DNA from: Gammaproteobacteria bacterium
Lineage (GTDB): Bacteria; Pseudomonadota; Gammaproteobacteria; UBA6429; Thiohalophilaceae
Length of the DNA stretch: 64,000 nt
Direction: 5' to 3'
NCBI GenBank assembly: GCA_024275915.1
Contig: JAJRYG010000010.1
Location: 62,001-126,000 of the forward strand
The translations under genes were made by a program, and so were the position numbers. Below the pieces are notes generated by a model that made no database searches, was not told the origin of the DNA, and worked only from the letters and a program-made list of their open reading frames with translations. Each line of letters begins with the position of its first letter. The stretch's first letter is position 1. Shown here in pieces: positions 1 through 9,205 of the stretch.

Positions 1-1011
1 CCGATTGCCAATCCCAGCCGCTTCATTCCCGACTGGACCTTCGGTATCCGTGACTCGGAAATGCAGGCGGTCATCGACGATCTGCGTGAAACGGAAAAAC
101 CCGACGTGGTGGTGGTTATTTCCCACAACGGCATGGATGTGGATCTGAAAATGGCGTCCATCGTCAGTGGCATCGACGTGATCTTCGGCGGCCACACCCA
201 CGACGGTGTCCCGGCACCGAGTATCGTCAAGAACAAGGGCGGCCAGACCCTCGTGACCAATGCCGGTTCCAACGGCAAGTTCCTTGGTGTCATGCAGCTT
301 GACGTGCGCAATGGCAAGGTTCAGGGCTTCGACTACAAGCTGCTGCCCGTGTTCTCCAACCTGCTGGAGCCCGACGTGGAAATGACCTCCTACATCGAGC
401 AGGTGCGCAAACCCTACTTGGGCAAGCTGACCGAGGAGCTGGCAGTGGCCGAAGGCGTGCTGTACCGCCGTGGCAACTTCAACGGTACCTTCGACCAGAT
501 CATCTGTGATGCACTGCGTGAAGTCGGTGGGGCACAGATTTCCCTGTCACCGGGCTTCCGCTGGGGCACCACCGTGCTGCCGGGTGACAAGATCACCATG
601 GACAATGTCATGGATCAGACCTGCATCACCTACCCGGAAACCTACGTGCGGGAAATGAGTGGCCAGACCATCAAGGACATCCTCGAAGACGTGGCCGACA
701 ACCTGTTCAACACCGACCCCTACTACCAGCAGGGCGGGGACATGGTACGTGTGGGCGGCTTGGACTACACCATCGATCCACGCAAGACCATGGGCACCCG
801 CATCACCGACATGCGCATGGACGACGGCGAGAAGATCGAGGCCGACAAGATCTACACGGTGGCCGGCTGGGCCACCGTGGGTTCAAAGGCACCGGGCAAA
901 CCCATTTGGGAAATCGTGGCCGAATACCTGCGGGACGAAAAGGTCGCCCGGGTCAAGAAGCTCAACACGCCGAAGATTGTCGGCATGGAAGGCAATCCCG
1001 GCATCGCCTGA
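1..1011 (+). CDS. soxB: SoxB thiosulfohydrolase, C-terminal part (5' end outside window)
   Basis: Periplasmic di-manganese hydrolase of the Sox thiosulfate-oxidation complex. It releases sulfate from the cysteine S-thiosulfonate carried by SoxYZ. The frame is open from base 1 (PIANPSRFIPDWTFGIRDSE) before the first ATG at 61, so the real start lies upstream of the window. About 336 residues are visible. Metallophosphoesterase motifs of the 5'-nucleotidase/SoxB family are present (SHNGMD, GGHTHDG), followed by the nucleotidase C-terminal-like domain (GNFNGTFDQIICDALR, GGDMVRVGGLDYTIDP). The SoxB assignment rests on this whole-protein resemblance rather than generic nucleotidase features. It is followed by a strong terminator and is convergent with hemH. 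It is the main evidence for sulfur oxidation in this organism. Confidence 0.93.
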   Translation, partial: PIANPSRFIPDWTFGIRDSEMQAVIDDLRETEKPDVVVVISHNGMDVDLKMASIVSGIDVIFGGHTHDGVPAPSIVKNKGGQTLVTNAGSNGKFLGVMQLDVRNGKVQGFDYKLLPVFSNLLEPDVEMTSYIEQVRKPYLGKLTEELAVAEGVLYRRGNFNGTFDQIICDALREVGGAQISLSPGFRWGTTVLPGDKITMDNVMDQTCITYPETYVREMSGQTIKDILEDVADNLFNTDPYYQQGGDMVRVGGLDYTIDPRKTMGTRITDMRMDDGEKIEADKIYTVAGWATVGSKAPGKPIWEIVAEYLRDEKVARVKKLNTPKIVGMEGNPGIA

Positions 1012-1033
1012 GCACAGGCGCACAGGCAAAAAC

Positions 1034-1061
1034 AAAAAAGGAGGGTTGTCCCTCCTTTTTT
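1034..1061. terminator. Bidirectional intrinsic terminator between soxB and hemH
   Basis: A six-base GGAGGG/CCCTCC stem closes a TTGT loop and is flanked by six A on the left and six T on the right. It can therefore end transcription of soxB on the plus strand and of hemH on the minus strand. It starts 22 bases after the soxB stop. Confidence 0.9.
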
Positions 1062-1078
1062 GTTGTCTGCAGGGCAAG

Positions 1079-1128
1079 CACTTGCAGCGGAGACTTGCCG
1101 GATAAGCAGACAGCATCATCCTGCCCTG
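1079..1128 (+). repeat. Degenerate copy of dispersed repeat family A
   Basis: The segment from CACTTGCAGCGG to CAGACAGCATCATCCTGCCC aligns with bases about 30219-30266 (CACTTGCACCGG to CAGACAGCATGATCTTGCCC). Most positions agree, and the last 20 bases differ at two. It lies in the soxB-hemH gap. It appears to be one half of the longer inverted-repeat element seen upstream of dapA. Confidence 0.5.
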
Positions 1129-1152
1129 TTGTTGCCTGAAAAAAAGCAGAAA

Positions 1153-2247
1153 TTATTGATCGGCGCCCTGCTGTCTTGCCCGTGCCGCTACCCCAGGCTC
1201 GGTTTCGAGTGACAGCCAGTCATGGGCATGCTGACGCACCAGCTCGACCATCATGCCGATGTGATCCTGTTCGGTGTTCAGTGCCGGAATATATTCGAAC
1301 TGCTTGCCGCCGGCGTTGATGAATACCTCGCGGTTTTCCTCACTGATTTCTTCCAGGGTTTCAAGGCAATCGGCGGAAAAGCCGGGGCAGACGATTTGCA
1401 CATGCCGGGTACCGGATTGAGCCAGGGTTTGCAGGGTTTCACTGGTATAGGGTTGCAGCCATTGTTCGGGGCCAAAGCGTGACTGGAAGGTGAGTTGCCA
1501 GTCGTTCTCGGTCAGTTCCAGTTTTTCTGCCAGCAGACGGGCGGTCTTGTGGCATTCACAGTAATAGGGATCGCCGGCCTCGAAATAGCGTTTTGGCAGA
1601 CCGTGGAAGGACATCAACAGCTTTTCCGGCCGCCCATCGGCTTGCCATTTGCGCTCGATACTGCGAGCCAGAGCCTGAATGTAGGCCGGGTGATCGTGGT
1701 AGTGCTGGACGAAACGCAGTTCGGGTACCCAGCGCCAGCTTTTCAGTTCGTCACTCACCGCATCCAGAGTCGAGGCGGTGGTGGTGGCGGAATACTGGGG
1801 ATACAGGGGCAGGATCAGGATACGCCGGGCACCGGCGGCACGCAGTTTTTGCAGGCCTGAGGCGATAGAAGGCTGGCCGTAGCGCATGCCCAGTTCGACC
1901 CGAACCTGACCGGCGAAAGACGGGGCAATGGCGGTTTGCAGTTTCTGCACCTGTTGCTGACTGATGACCATCAGGGGAGAGCCGTCATCGCTCCAGATTT
2001 TCCTGTAGGACGCGGCAACCTTTTTTGGCCGGGTCCGCAAAATGATGCCGTGCAGGGCCAGCCACCATAGCCAGCGAGGTTGTTCAACCACACGGGGGTC
2101 GGCAAGAAACTGGGCCAGATAGTCTCGTACTGCCCCGGTGTCGGGGGCTGCCGGGGTGCCAAGGTTGGTGAGCAGGATGCCGCTGCAGGCTTCGTCGTCG
2201 TGCCTGAAGTCAGGCAGGGCGGAAAATCGGTTTCGGGACATTGACAT
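1153..2247 (-). CDS. hemH: Ferrochelatase HemH
   Basis: Final step of protoheme synthesis: inserts Fe2+ into protoporphyrin IX, in the cytoplasm or at the inner membrane. The 364-residue product has the family hallmarks: GILLTNLGTP near residues 23-32, ILPLYPQYS near 145-153, the SFHGLP motif near 213-218 with the probable catalytic His215, and FQSRFGPEQW near 254-263. CPGFSADCLETLEEI near the C-terminus carries the conserved acidic residue. The length is slightly above the bacterial norm (about 320-340) because of N- and C-terminal extensions. The start could also be the second Met, two codons in. It is convergent with soxB and shares its terminator. Confidence 0.95.
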   Translation of the reverse strand: MSMSRNRFSALPDFRHDDEACSGILLTNLGTPAAPDTGAVRDYLAQFLADPRVVEQPRWLWWLALHGIILRTRPKKVAASYRKIWSDDGSPLMVISQQQVQKLQTAIAPSFAGQVRVELGMRYGQPSIASGLQKLRAAGARRILILPLYPQYSATTTASTLDAVSDELKSWRWVPELRFVQHYHDHPAYIQALARSIERKWQADGRPEKLLMSFHGLPKRYFEAGDPYYCECHKTARLLAEKLELTENDWQLTFQSRFGPEQWLQPYTSETLQTLAQSGTRHVQIVCPGFSADCLETLEEISEENREVFINAGGKQFEYIPALNTEQDHIGMMVELVRQHAHDWLSLETEPGVAARARQQGADQ

Positions 2248-2388
2248 GACTCGTAGACAATACGGTGTGTATTATCCTCAAGCCGGGCACAAAGCGGAAG
2301 GAATAATTGTCAATCGAGGGCTGTTTGGCCCCCTCTCATGGCACGGATTACCGGTGCAGGATCGTTTTTACTGCCTGCCATGATGGCA

Positions 2389-2469
2389 ATTTCGGTGACG
2401 TGCTCCTTTTCCCGCTCTCATACAGGATGAGCCGTGCTCCGCTTGCAAGAACCGCTGTGCCTCCGAAAA
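2389..2469. repeat. Palindromic intergenic repeat, family B copy 1
   Basis: An imperfect inverted repeat whose ends are TTTCGG and CCGAAA. It contains GACGTGCTCCTTTTCCC followed by a CTCATACAGGATGAG hairpin centre. The order of elements (GACGTGCTC, a T/C run, a small hairpin, GTGC, GAAAA) matches a longer copy at 52813-52986. It lies in the hemH-DUF2914 gap (2248-2776), which otherwise holds only the CRP-like site and a short hairpin near 2691-2731. Confidence 0.6.
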
Positions 2470-2602
2470 AGTCCCCGCAACCCCTGATTCATGCAACAAT
2501 TGGCTTGATCCTGCCGGGCTTGTGTCAATTCGCCGACTCAGGTCGTGGCTGTTGGCGGGCAGTCGGGTGGAATGGATTAAATTGCAGGATTCCTTGGCGG
2601 TT

Positions 2603-2618
2603 TGTGAACGGCATCACG
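2603..2618 (+). promoter_or_regulatory. CRP-like binding site and candidate promoter for the DUF2914 gene
   Basis: TGTGA, six bases, TCACG fits the CRP consensus TGTGA-N6-TCACA except for the last base. A possible -10 (TTATTA) lies at 2642-2647. This would put the site near -42, the usual class II activator position. The gene start is at 2777, so the leader would be about 120 bases. The match is to one short motif only and no CRP gene is in the window. Confidence 0.35.
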
Positions 2619-2776
2619 GCTGAATCTTTCCAATTCGACTCTTATTAGCGGTTCGTAAAATATCTGTTGTTCCTGTGGCGTGAGGCAAGGGCGTGATCCG
2701 TCATGAAGGGAGATTCCCGTCGATATCACGCATTTTACGGATGGCTAAATCATCAATTCGTTTAAGGGAGAATATA

Positions 2777-3517
2777 ATGAATAAATTAACCTACGCGGTA
2801 TTACTGGGGCTGTTTGTCTCGAGCCCGGCCCTGGCCGAAGCACAGTCTTCCACCTTGCCGGTGGCAGAAAAAACCAACAGCATCAATCTGGCAGACAATA
2901 CCATGATGAAGGGGCAGGGCATGTCCAGCGAGTCGTCCATGTCGAGCGATCAGCACATGTCCGCTGACAACATGAGCCAGAAAAATATGTCCGGTAGCAA
3001 GGGCCAGGCCGATAATGCCATGCACAGGGATTCGTCATCCTCCATGTCGCAGGGCATGCCAGGCAACCAGTCGGGCATGAACAAGCAGCAGGCCATGGAA
3101 GAGCAGAGTGGTTTTTCCCGTGGCAGTGTCGTGCGTTCTGCTTTCACTTCCTCCATCGAGGACCGTGAGCCGGTGGATGCGGTGGACAAGGTCGAAGGGG
3201 GGGACGAGACTATTTACTTCTTTACCGAGCTGCGTGACATGTCGGGGCAGACGGCCAAGCACCGTTGGGAGTACAACGGAGAAGTCATGGCCGAGGTGGA
3301 ATTCAATGTCAACGGACCGCGCTGGCGTGTCTGGTCGAGCAAGAATCTGCAGCCCGCCTGGGCCGGTGAATGGAAGGTCAGCGTACTGAACGGTGCCAAT
3401 GAAGTGATTTCGGAAAAAACTCTCGTTGTAGCGCCCCCCATGGGCAAGCCAGACAAGCCGCATGGGAAGCCGATGCAAACCATCGAATCCGATACGGAGA
3501 TGATGCCGGGCAACTGA
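2777..3517 (+). CDS. Secreted DUF2914-domain protein with Met/Ser-rich linker
   Basis: A 246-residue protein of unknown function. I chose the ATG at 2777 over the longer frame because AAGGGAG precedes it and the product then begins with a clear signal peptide (MNKLTYAVLLGLFVSSPALA). Residues about 40-110 are low-complexity and rich in Met, Ser, Gln and His (SSMSSDQHMSADNMSQKNMS and onward). The C-terminal half matches DUF2914: IYFFTELRDMSGQ, HRWEYNGEVMAEVEFNV, RWRVWSSKNLQPAWAGEWKV. DUF2914 is a small beta-rich domain without an assigned activity. The Met/His-rich stretch could bind copper or another soft metal, but that is only inference. It is monocistronic, with its own terminator. Confidence 0.8.
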   Translation: MNKLTYAVLLGLFVSSPALAEAQSSTLPVAEKTNSINLADNTMMKGQGMSSESSMSSDQHMSADNMSQKNMSGSKGQADNAMHRDSSSSMSQGMPGNQSGMNKQQAMEEQSGFSRGSVVRSAFTSSIEDREPVDAVDKVEGGDETIYFFTELRDMSGQTAKHRWEYNGEVMAEVEFNVNGPRWRVWSSKNLQPAWAGEWKVSVLNGANEVISEKTLVVAPPMGKPDKPHGKPMQTIESDTEMMPGN

Positions 3518-3545
3518 AACCAGCTGAGGATTCCGTCGGTAATCG

Positions 3546-3572
3546 AAAATGCTCCCCTGTGGAGCATTTTTT
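3546..3572 (+). terminator. Intrinsic terminator after the DUF2914 gene
   Basis: An AAAATGCTCC / GGAGCATTTT stem around a CCTGT loop, ending in six T. It starts 29 bases after the stop codon. The flanking A and T runs make it potentially bidirectional. Confidence 0.88.
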
Positions 3573-3753
3573 ATATCCATCATCGACTTAGCTTCGTGAC
3601 TTTACAGTTCACATTCATTCATGGCGGATTTTGTCCGGCTAATCATGATGACAGGCAAGACTGGCCTGCTATATTCAAATTACAGAGTCTGGCAATGGGC
3701 CGAGAGGGAAGCCTGTTGGGTTCCCGCCAGCCACAGCGGGTTTGTGTAAAACC

Positions 3754-3767
3754 TTGATGTAAATCAA
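3754..3767 (+). promoter_or_regulatory. Perfect FNR/ANR-type box, class II promoter position
   Basis: TTGAT, GTAA, ATCAA is an exact match to the FNR consensus TTGAT-N4-ATCAA. A plausible -10 (TTAAAT) lies at 3790-3795. With a start near 3802 the box centre (3760.5) falls at about -41.5, where FNR activates class II promoters. The first well-supported gene downstream is the DUF6763 gene at 3909. Anaerobic or microaerobic activation is inferred. Confidence 0.6.
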
Positions 3768-3908
3768 ATGGCTGTGCAGTGATATCAGGTTAAATGAAGA
3801 CGTACTCGAGAAGCCATGGTGAGTGCATGACCGAGATAGTCATGAAAAACGGGGCCGCTATCGAAGGGCTTCCGGTCAGCTACAGCGACAATGATGGGGT
3901 ATTCAGCA

Positions 3909-4181
3909 ATGTTGAGGAACGAACCGGTTATTGGTCAATGGTATCAGGACGAGCAGGCACGGATCTTCGAAGTGGTTGCGATCGATGATGAAGCCGTGGA
4001 GATCCAGTATCAGGACGGTGATGTGGCTGAAATCGAACTGGAATTGTGGTTTCAGACCCTGCCCGAACCGGTTGCCGAGCAGAATGCGGCTGCCGGCCCC
4101 TTCGACGAGCTGGAAGGATTCGATAGCGCCATGGAACCGGACATTTCCGCCGACTGGCAGAGCCACATCGACGAAATCTGA
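3909..4181 (+). CDS. DUF6763 family small acidic protein
   Basis: A 90-residue acidic cytoplasmic protein of unknown function. I recognise the N-terminal pattern PVIGQWYQDEQARIFEVVAI, then VEIQYQDGDVAEIELELW, and a C-terminal DWQSHIDE. This order is typical of the small gammaproteobacterial DUF6763 family. The start at 3909 (MLRNEP) is preferred over an in-frame ATG at 3891 because GGGG lies eight bases upstream. Its promoter region carries a perfect FNR-type site. A hairpin without a T-run separates it from the convergent ettA gene. Confidence 0.7.
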   Translation: MLRNEPVIGQWYQDEQARIFEVVAIDDEAVEIQYQDGDVAEIELELWFQTLPEPVAEQNAAAGPFDELEGFDSAMEPDISADWQSHIDEI

Positions 4182-4185
4182 AGCG

Positions 4186-4205
4186 GGCCTGCACTCAGGC
4201 AGGCC
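4186..4205. terminator. Terminator-like hairpin between the DUF6763 gene and ettA
   Basis: A perfect seven-base GGCCTGC/GCAGGCC stem with an ACTCAG loop in the short gap between two convergent genes. It has no T-run on either strand, so it may act only as an mRNA 3'-end stabiliser. Confidence 0.35.
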
Positions 4206-4235
4206 GCAGCCCCTTCGACGCATCGCATCCTGCGA

Positions 4236-5903
<1,668 letters not shown>

Positions 5904-6191
5904 GGGTTTTACCGTAATCCTGTGAAAAACAGCGCTATGTTACTGGCTTGGACGCCAATTGGGTACTGCCTGTGTGAGACCGACGGTTGCCTGCCTTGCT
6001 TCCTGGGTGTCCAGCGAGATGCCGATCTGGTATCGCACAGGCTGGCATTGGCCATTCGATACTTGCAAGCCATTGAAAAGACGAGAAAATGAAAAACCGG
6101 TCAGAATGATTCTGTTGCCCTGCAGGCAGGTCTGTTTTCACGCAAATCAGAAACTGCTTATATTGCCCGATGGAATTTTTTTAACTGACAG

Positions 6192-6218
6192 TAAAGTCAT
6201 AGGGTCTTTAGACGATAA
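6192..6218 (+). promoter_or_regulatory. Sigma-28 (FliA) type promoter of chemoreceptor 1
   Basis: TAAAGTCA, 11 bases, GACGATAA. The flagellar sigma-28 consensus is TAAAGTTT-N11-GCCGATAA, so 13 of 16 consensus bases match with exact spacing. It lies about 75 bases upstream of the chemoreceptor ATG at 6295. The rest of the 390-base gap before that gene holds no other feature I can support. Confidence 0.8.
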
Positions 6219-6294
6219 AGACAACATACGGATTGTGTCAGTTATTGGTCTCCAGGAAAAAGTCAATCATTGCAGAAACTAGACAAATAGAAAT

Positions 6295-7485
6295 ATGAAA
6301 TTAAATCTGAAACCCAGTCTGTTGCGTAACCTGCTTGTTTCTTTTCTCGTGTTTGGTGTCAGCGTGGGAATGGTGTTTCCCTTTTATGCCGAATTTTTTG
6401 TCGACTGGAAACCGGGCATGTATGTCTGGTTCTTTGTCGGTTGCGTTGTGGCTGGTGCCGTCATCGGTATCGTTAACTATTTTCTCGTCAAGCTCGTTCT
6501 GCTCAACAAGCTCAAACGCATTGCCGAGGTGGCCAATGCCATCAGTAACAAGGATGTCCGCCACCAGTGCAGCATGGAGAGCCACGATCTGATTGGTGAC
6601 ATCGTTGGCAGCTTCAACCGCATGTCCTCGACCCTGCGCGGCATGATCAACAGCATCAATGAAGAGGCCAACCAGCTTCAGAATGCTTCGGATAACCTCA
6701 GTGGCCTGACCAGCACTGCCACGGCGGCCAGTGAAAACCAGCTGAGCCAGGTCGAACAGGTGGCCACCGCCATGAACGAGATGGCGGCAACTGCCGAGGA
6801 AGTTTCCCGGCATACCAGCCAGGCCGCGACAGCCACCCAGGAAGCCAATGAACAGGGTGATCATGCCAAGGTGGTGGTCGTTGAGGCCATGAGTGCGGTG
6901 GATGTGCTGTCGGACATGGTCGGCAGTGCCGCCCGGGTGATTGGCGACCTGGAGAAGGAAAGCGAAAACATCGGTAACGTACTGGCGGTGATCAACGGCA
7001 TTGCCGAACAGACCAACCTGCTGGCCCTGAATGCGGCCATCGAAGCGGCCCGGGCCGGTGAACAGGGCCGGGGCTTTGCTGTGGTGGCCGATGAAGTCCG
7101 TACCCTGGCCACCCGGACCCAGGCTTCGACCGAAGAAATCAGCAACATGATCGACAAGCTGCAGTCCGGTACCCGAGAAGCGGTACGGGCCATGGAGCAG
7201 GGCGGTGCCCAGGCTCAAAACGGTGTCGAACTGACCGAGCAGGCGGCCGAAGCGCTGGCGATGATCGCCGGCGCCATGAACACCATCATGGACATGAGCG
7301 GGCAGATTGCCGAGGCGGCCGAAGAGCAGAATACGGTGGTCGAGGACGTCAATCGCAGTGTCGTGTCCATCAGTGACGGGGTGCATGAAGCCACTCAGAA
7401 TATGCAGCTTATCGATGCCTCCAGTCTCGAGGTCAACCGGCTGGCCCATGAGTTGCGTGGCTTGATCAGTGATTACAAGGTTTAG
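6295..7485 (+). CDS. Methyl-accepting chemotaxis protein with a minimal periplasmic part
   Basis: A 396-residue inner-membrane chemoreceptor. Two hydrophobic segments (about residues 9-30 and 41-67) enclose only about ten periplasmic residues, so there is no room for a ligand-binding domain. A HAMP-like region (about 70-125) follows. The signalling helical hairpin contains the near-invariant tip [30 protein letters not shown] near 230-260, which contacts CheA and CheW. It probably senses a membrane or energy-related signal, or relies on a partner protein, but that is inference. It is monocistronic behind a sigma-28-type promoter, which ties it to the flagellar regulon. Confidence 0.92.
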   Translation: MKLNLKPSLLRNLLVSFLVFGVSVGMVFPFYAEFFVDWKPGMYVWFFVGCVVAGAVIGIVNYFLVKLVLLNKLKRIAEVANAISNKDVRHQCSMESHDLIGDIVGSFNRMSSTLRGMINSINEEANQLQNASDNLSGLTSTATAASENQLSQVEQVATAMNEMAATAEEVSRHTSQAATATQEANEQGDHAKVVVVEAMSAVDVLSDMVGSAARVIGDLEKESENIGNVLAVINGIAEQTNLLALNAAIEAARAGEQGRGFAVVADEVRTLATRTQASTEEISNMIDKLQSGTREAVRAMEQGGAQAQNGVELTEQAAEALAMIAGAMNTIMDMSGQIAEAAEEQNTVVEDVNRSVVSISDGVHEATQNMQLIDASSLEVNRLAHELRGLISDYKV

Positions 7486-7570
7486 GGAAAATCAGTTTCA
7501 AGATACTAAGGTACAAGATACAAGTAAATACGGCTCCGGTCATTCCAGCGCAGGCATGACGAAATAGCCT

Positions 7571-7647
7571 CGTCACCCGTCACCCGTCACCCGTCACTGG
7601 TCACTGGTCACTGGTCACTGGTCACTGGTCACTGGTCACTGGTCACT
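7571..7647. repeat. Heptamer tandem array, 11 units
   Basis: Eleven exact-phase units of seven bases: three CGTCACC, one CGTCACT, then seven GGTCACT. The homogeneous block at the 3' side suggests recent expansion by slippage. It sits between chemoreceptor 1 and the efflux operon and is not inside a credible gene. It is preceded at about 7508-7565 by a sequence (AGATACAAGTAAA, then GGCATGACGA) shared with about 54590-54670. Confidence 0.9.
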
Positions 7648-8191
7648 TATCTGTCGAAGGCGGGAATCCAGAGGCTTGGGACGGGTTGAGAGGCGCTGTC
7701 GATGGCAGGAAGGGGTTTCGTGGCAACGAACCTTTCCGGGAGCGCCGGTGTCTCGCTGGCAACCCTGTCGGCAACAAGTGGGTGGGGCGCAATAACCGAA
7801 GGGCATTTCACCTGGGTGGTCACACCGTTTTCATGTCCTGCACCCTTCATCCAGCCACACGTTGTTTGTACGATGAGAACAGGGACCTTGTGGAATGTCA
7901 GTGGAACAGCGGCGATAAAAGACAGATAAAAGACAAAAGGGACGAGGGCCGGGGTGTGCCAGGGAGGGGCGCTACATATTCCTTTTAAAAACAATGGCTT
8001 GTCATTGAGTTTTCCGTGAATTTTGGTATTTTCTGGCCGCAGTGGGCGGGTTGTGCTTGCAAATATAAGAAAACGCTAATATAGTTCGCGCCTCCAGGTC
8101 ACGCCGGATGGCGGCGGGTGGGTGTGTCTGTCACCAAACCCGGCTATGATTGGCCTGATAATGGAACTTTTACCTTCAAGAGGATCAATTC
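7648..8191. other. Gene-free stretch upstream of the efflux operon
   Basis: Open frames on both strands here overlap each other, lack ribosome-binding sites and show no recognisable domain, so I do not call a gene. A TAATAT at 8077-8082 is a good -10 candidate for the efflux operon. Its -35 is uncertain: TGCTTG 17 bases upstream is the best fit. Confidence 0.4.
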
Positions 8192-9205
8192 ATGTCCATA
8201 GGTCGTGGTCTAATTCGTGTTTCCGGTTTGTTTCTGCTGGGACTGTCCTTCAATGTGGCGGCGATGGAAATCCAGACGGTCGAGGTGGGTTACGTGCAGT
8301 CCGATCAGGAGCGTGTCCTCGATGGTCTGATCGAGGCGGTGCATCAGGCCACCGTGTCGGCCCAGACTTCCGGTCGGGTGATTAAAATCAATTACGATGT
8401 GGACGACTTCGTCGAAAAAGGCGCCATCCTGCTGCAGTTTCGTGACAAGGAACAGCGTGCCCGCTACGAGGGGGCCCAGGCCAACTACGAGCAGGCCGAA
8501 GCGGAATACAAGCGAACCCGGGATTTGCTGAAGCAGAACCTGGTATCCCAGTCGGCCATGGACAAGGCCGAAGCCCGGCTCAAGGCTACCCGGGCCGAGC
8601 GGGATCAGGCGAAAGAAAATCTGGAACACACCCGGGTGCGTGCCCCCTACAGCGGCATCGTCGTCAAGCGCCACATCGAGGTCGGGGAAACCGCCCGCGT
8701 CGGTCGCAAGCTGTTTACCGGTATCTCCCTCGAGCAGTTGCGGGCCACGGTCAATGTGCCCGAAGACATCATCAACACCATTCGTGAAAAGAAACAGGCG
8801 CGCATCATCATCGACCGGGATCCGCCCCTGTCGCTGCCGGCCAAGTCTCTGACCATCAGCCCCTACGCCGATCCGGCCAGCCACACCTTCGTGGTGCGGG
8901 TCAATCTGCCCAAGGGTGATTACCGGATCTACCCGGGGATGTTTAGCAAGGTCGCTTTCATTATTGCCAAAACTCGCCAGTTGAGCATCCCGCGCAAGGC
9001 GCTGGCACATCGCAGTGAAGTTCAGGGCGTGTACGTGATCGGGGATGAAAACGACATTTCTTTCCGCCAGGTTAGGGTGGGTCGACACATGGAAAATGGC
9101 ATGGTGGCGATTCTGGCCGGTCTGAGCGAAGGTGAGACCATTGCCCTGGATCCCATTGCGGCGGTGGTCAAGCTCAAGGAACAGGAAATGGAGAGTGAAG
9201 AATGA
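8192..9205 (+). CDS. RND efflux periplasmic adaptor (membrane fusion protein)
   Basis: A 337-residue adaptor that links an inner-membrane RND pump to an outer-membrane channel. It begins with a signal peptide (GLIRVSGLFLLGLSFNVAAM). It then has the usual order: a lipoyl/biotinyl-like half (VSAQTSGRVIKINYDVDDFV), an alpha-helical hairpin (about residues 95-145, YEQAEAEYKRTRDLLKQ...), the second lipoyl half (RAPYSGIVVKRHIEVGE), and a beta-barrel/membrane-proximal region. AAGAGGA precedes the ATG. Its stop overlaps the start of the pump gene (ATGA), so the two are translationally coupled. The absence of a lipobox suggests anchoring other than by lipid. No outer-membrane channel gene is adjacent. 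Confidence 0.9.
   Translation: MSIGRGLIRVSGLFLLGLSFNVAAMEIQTVEVGYVQSDQERVLDGLIEAVHQATVSAQTSGRVIKINYDVDDFVEKGAILLQFRDKEQRARYEGAQANYEQAEAEYKRTRDLLKQNLVSQSAMDKAEARLKATRAERDQAKENLEHTRVRAPYSGIVVKRHIEVGETARVGRKLFTGISLEQLRATVNVPEDIINTIREKKQARIIIDRDPPLSLPAKSLTISPYADPASHTFVVRVNLPKGDYRIYPGMFSKVAFIIAKTRQLSIPRKALAHRSEVQGVYVIGDENDISFRQVRVGRHMENGMVAILAGLSEGETIALDPIAAVVKLKEQEMESEE

Noticed and set aside
2307-2648. 113-codon frame in the hemH-DUF2914 gap
   Set aside because: It runs through the palindromic repeat and the CRP-like site, has no ribosome-binding site, and has a composition unlike a folded protein.
3794-3988. 64-codon frame starting MKTYSRSHGECM before the DUF6763 gene
   Set aside because: It overlaps the DUF6763 gene in another frame and overlaps the predicted transcription start. 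It has no ribosome-binding site and no recognisable motif.
7647-7994. Overlapping frames of 100-115 codons on both strands after the heptamer array
   Set aside because: They mirror each other, include repeat sequence, lack ribosome-binding sites and show no domain. They are best explained as chance frames in GC-rich intergenic DNA.
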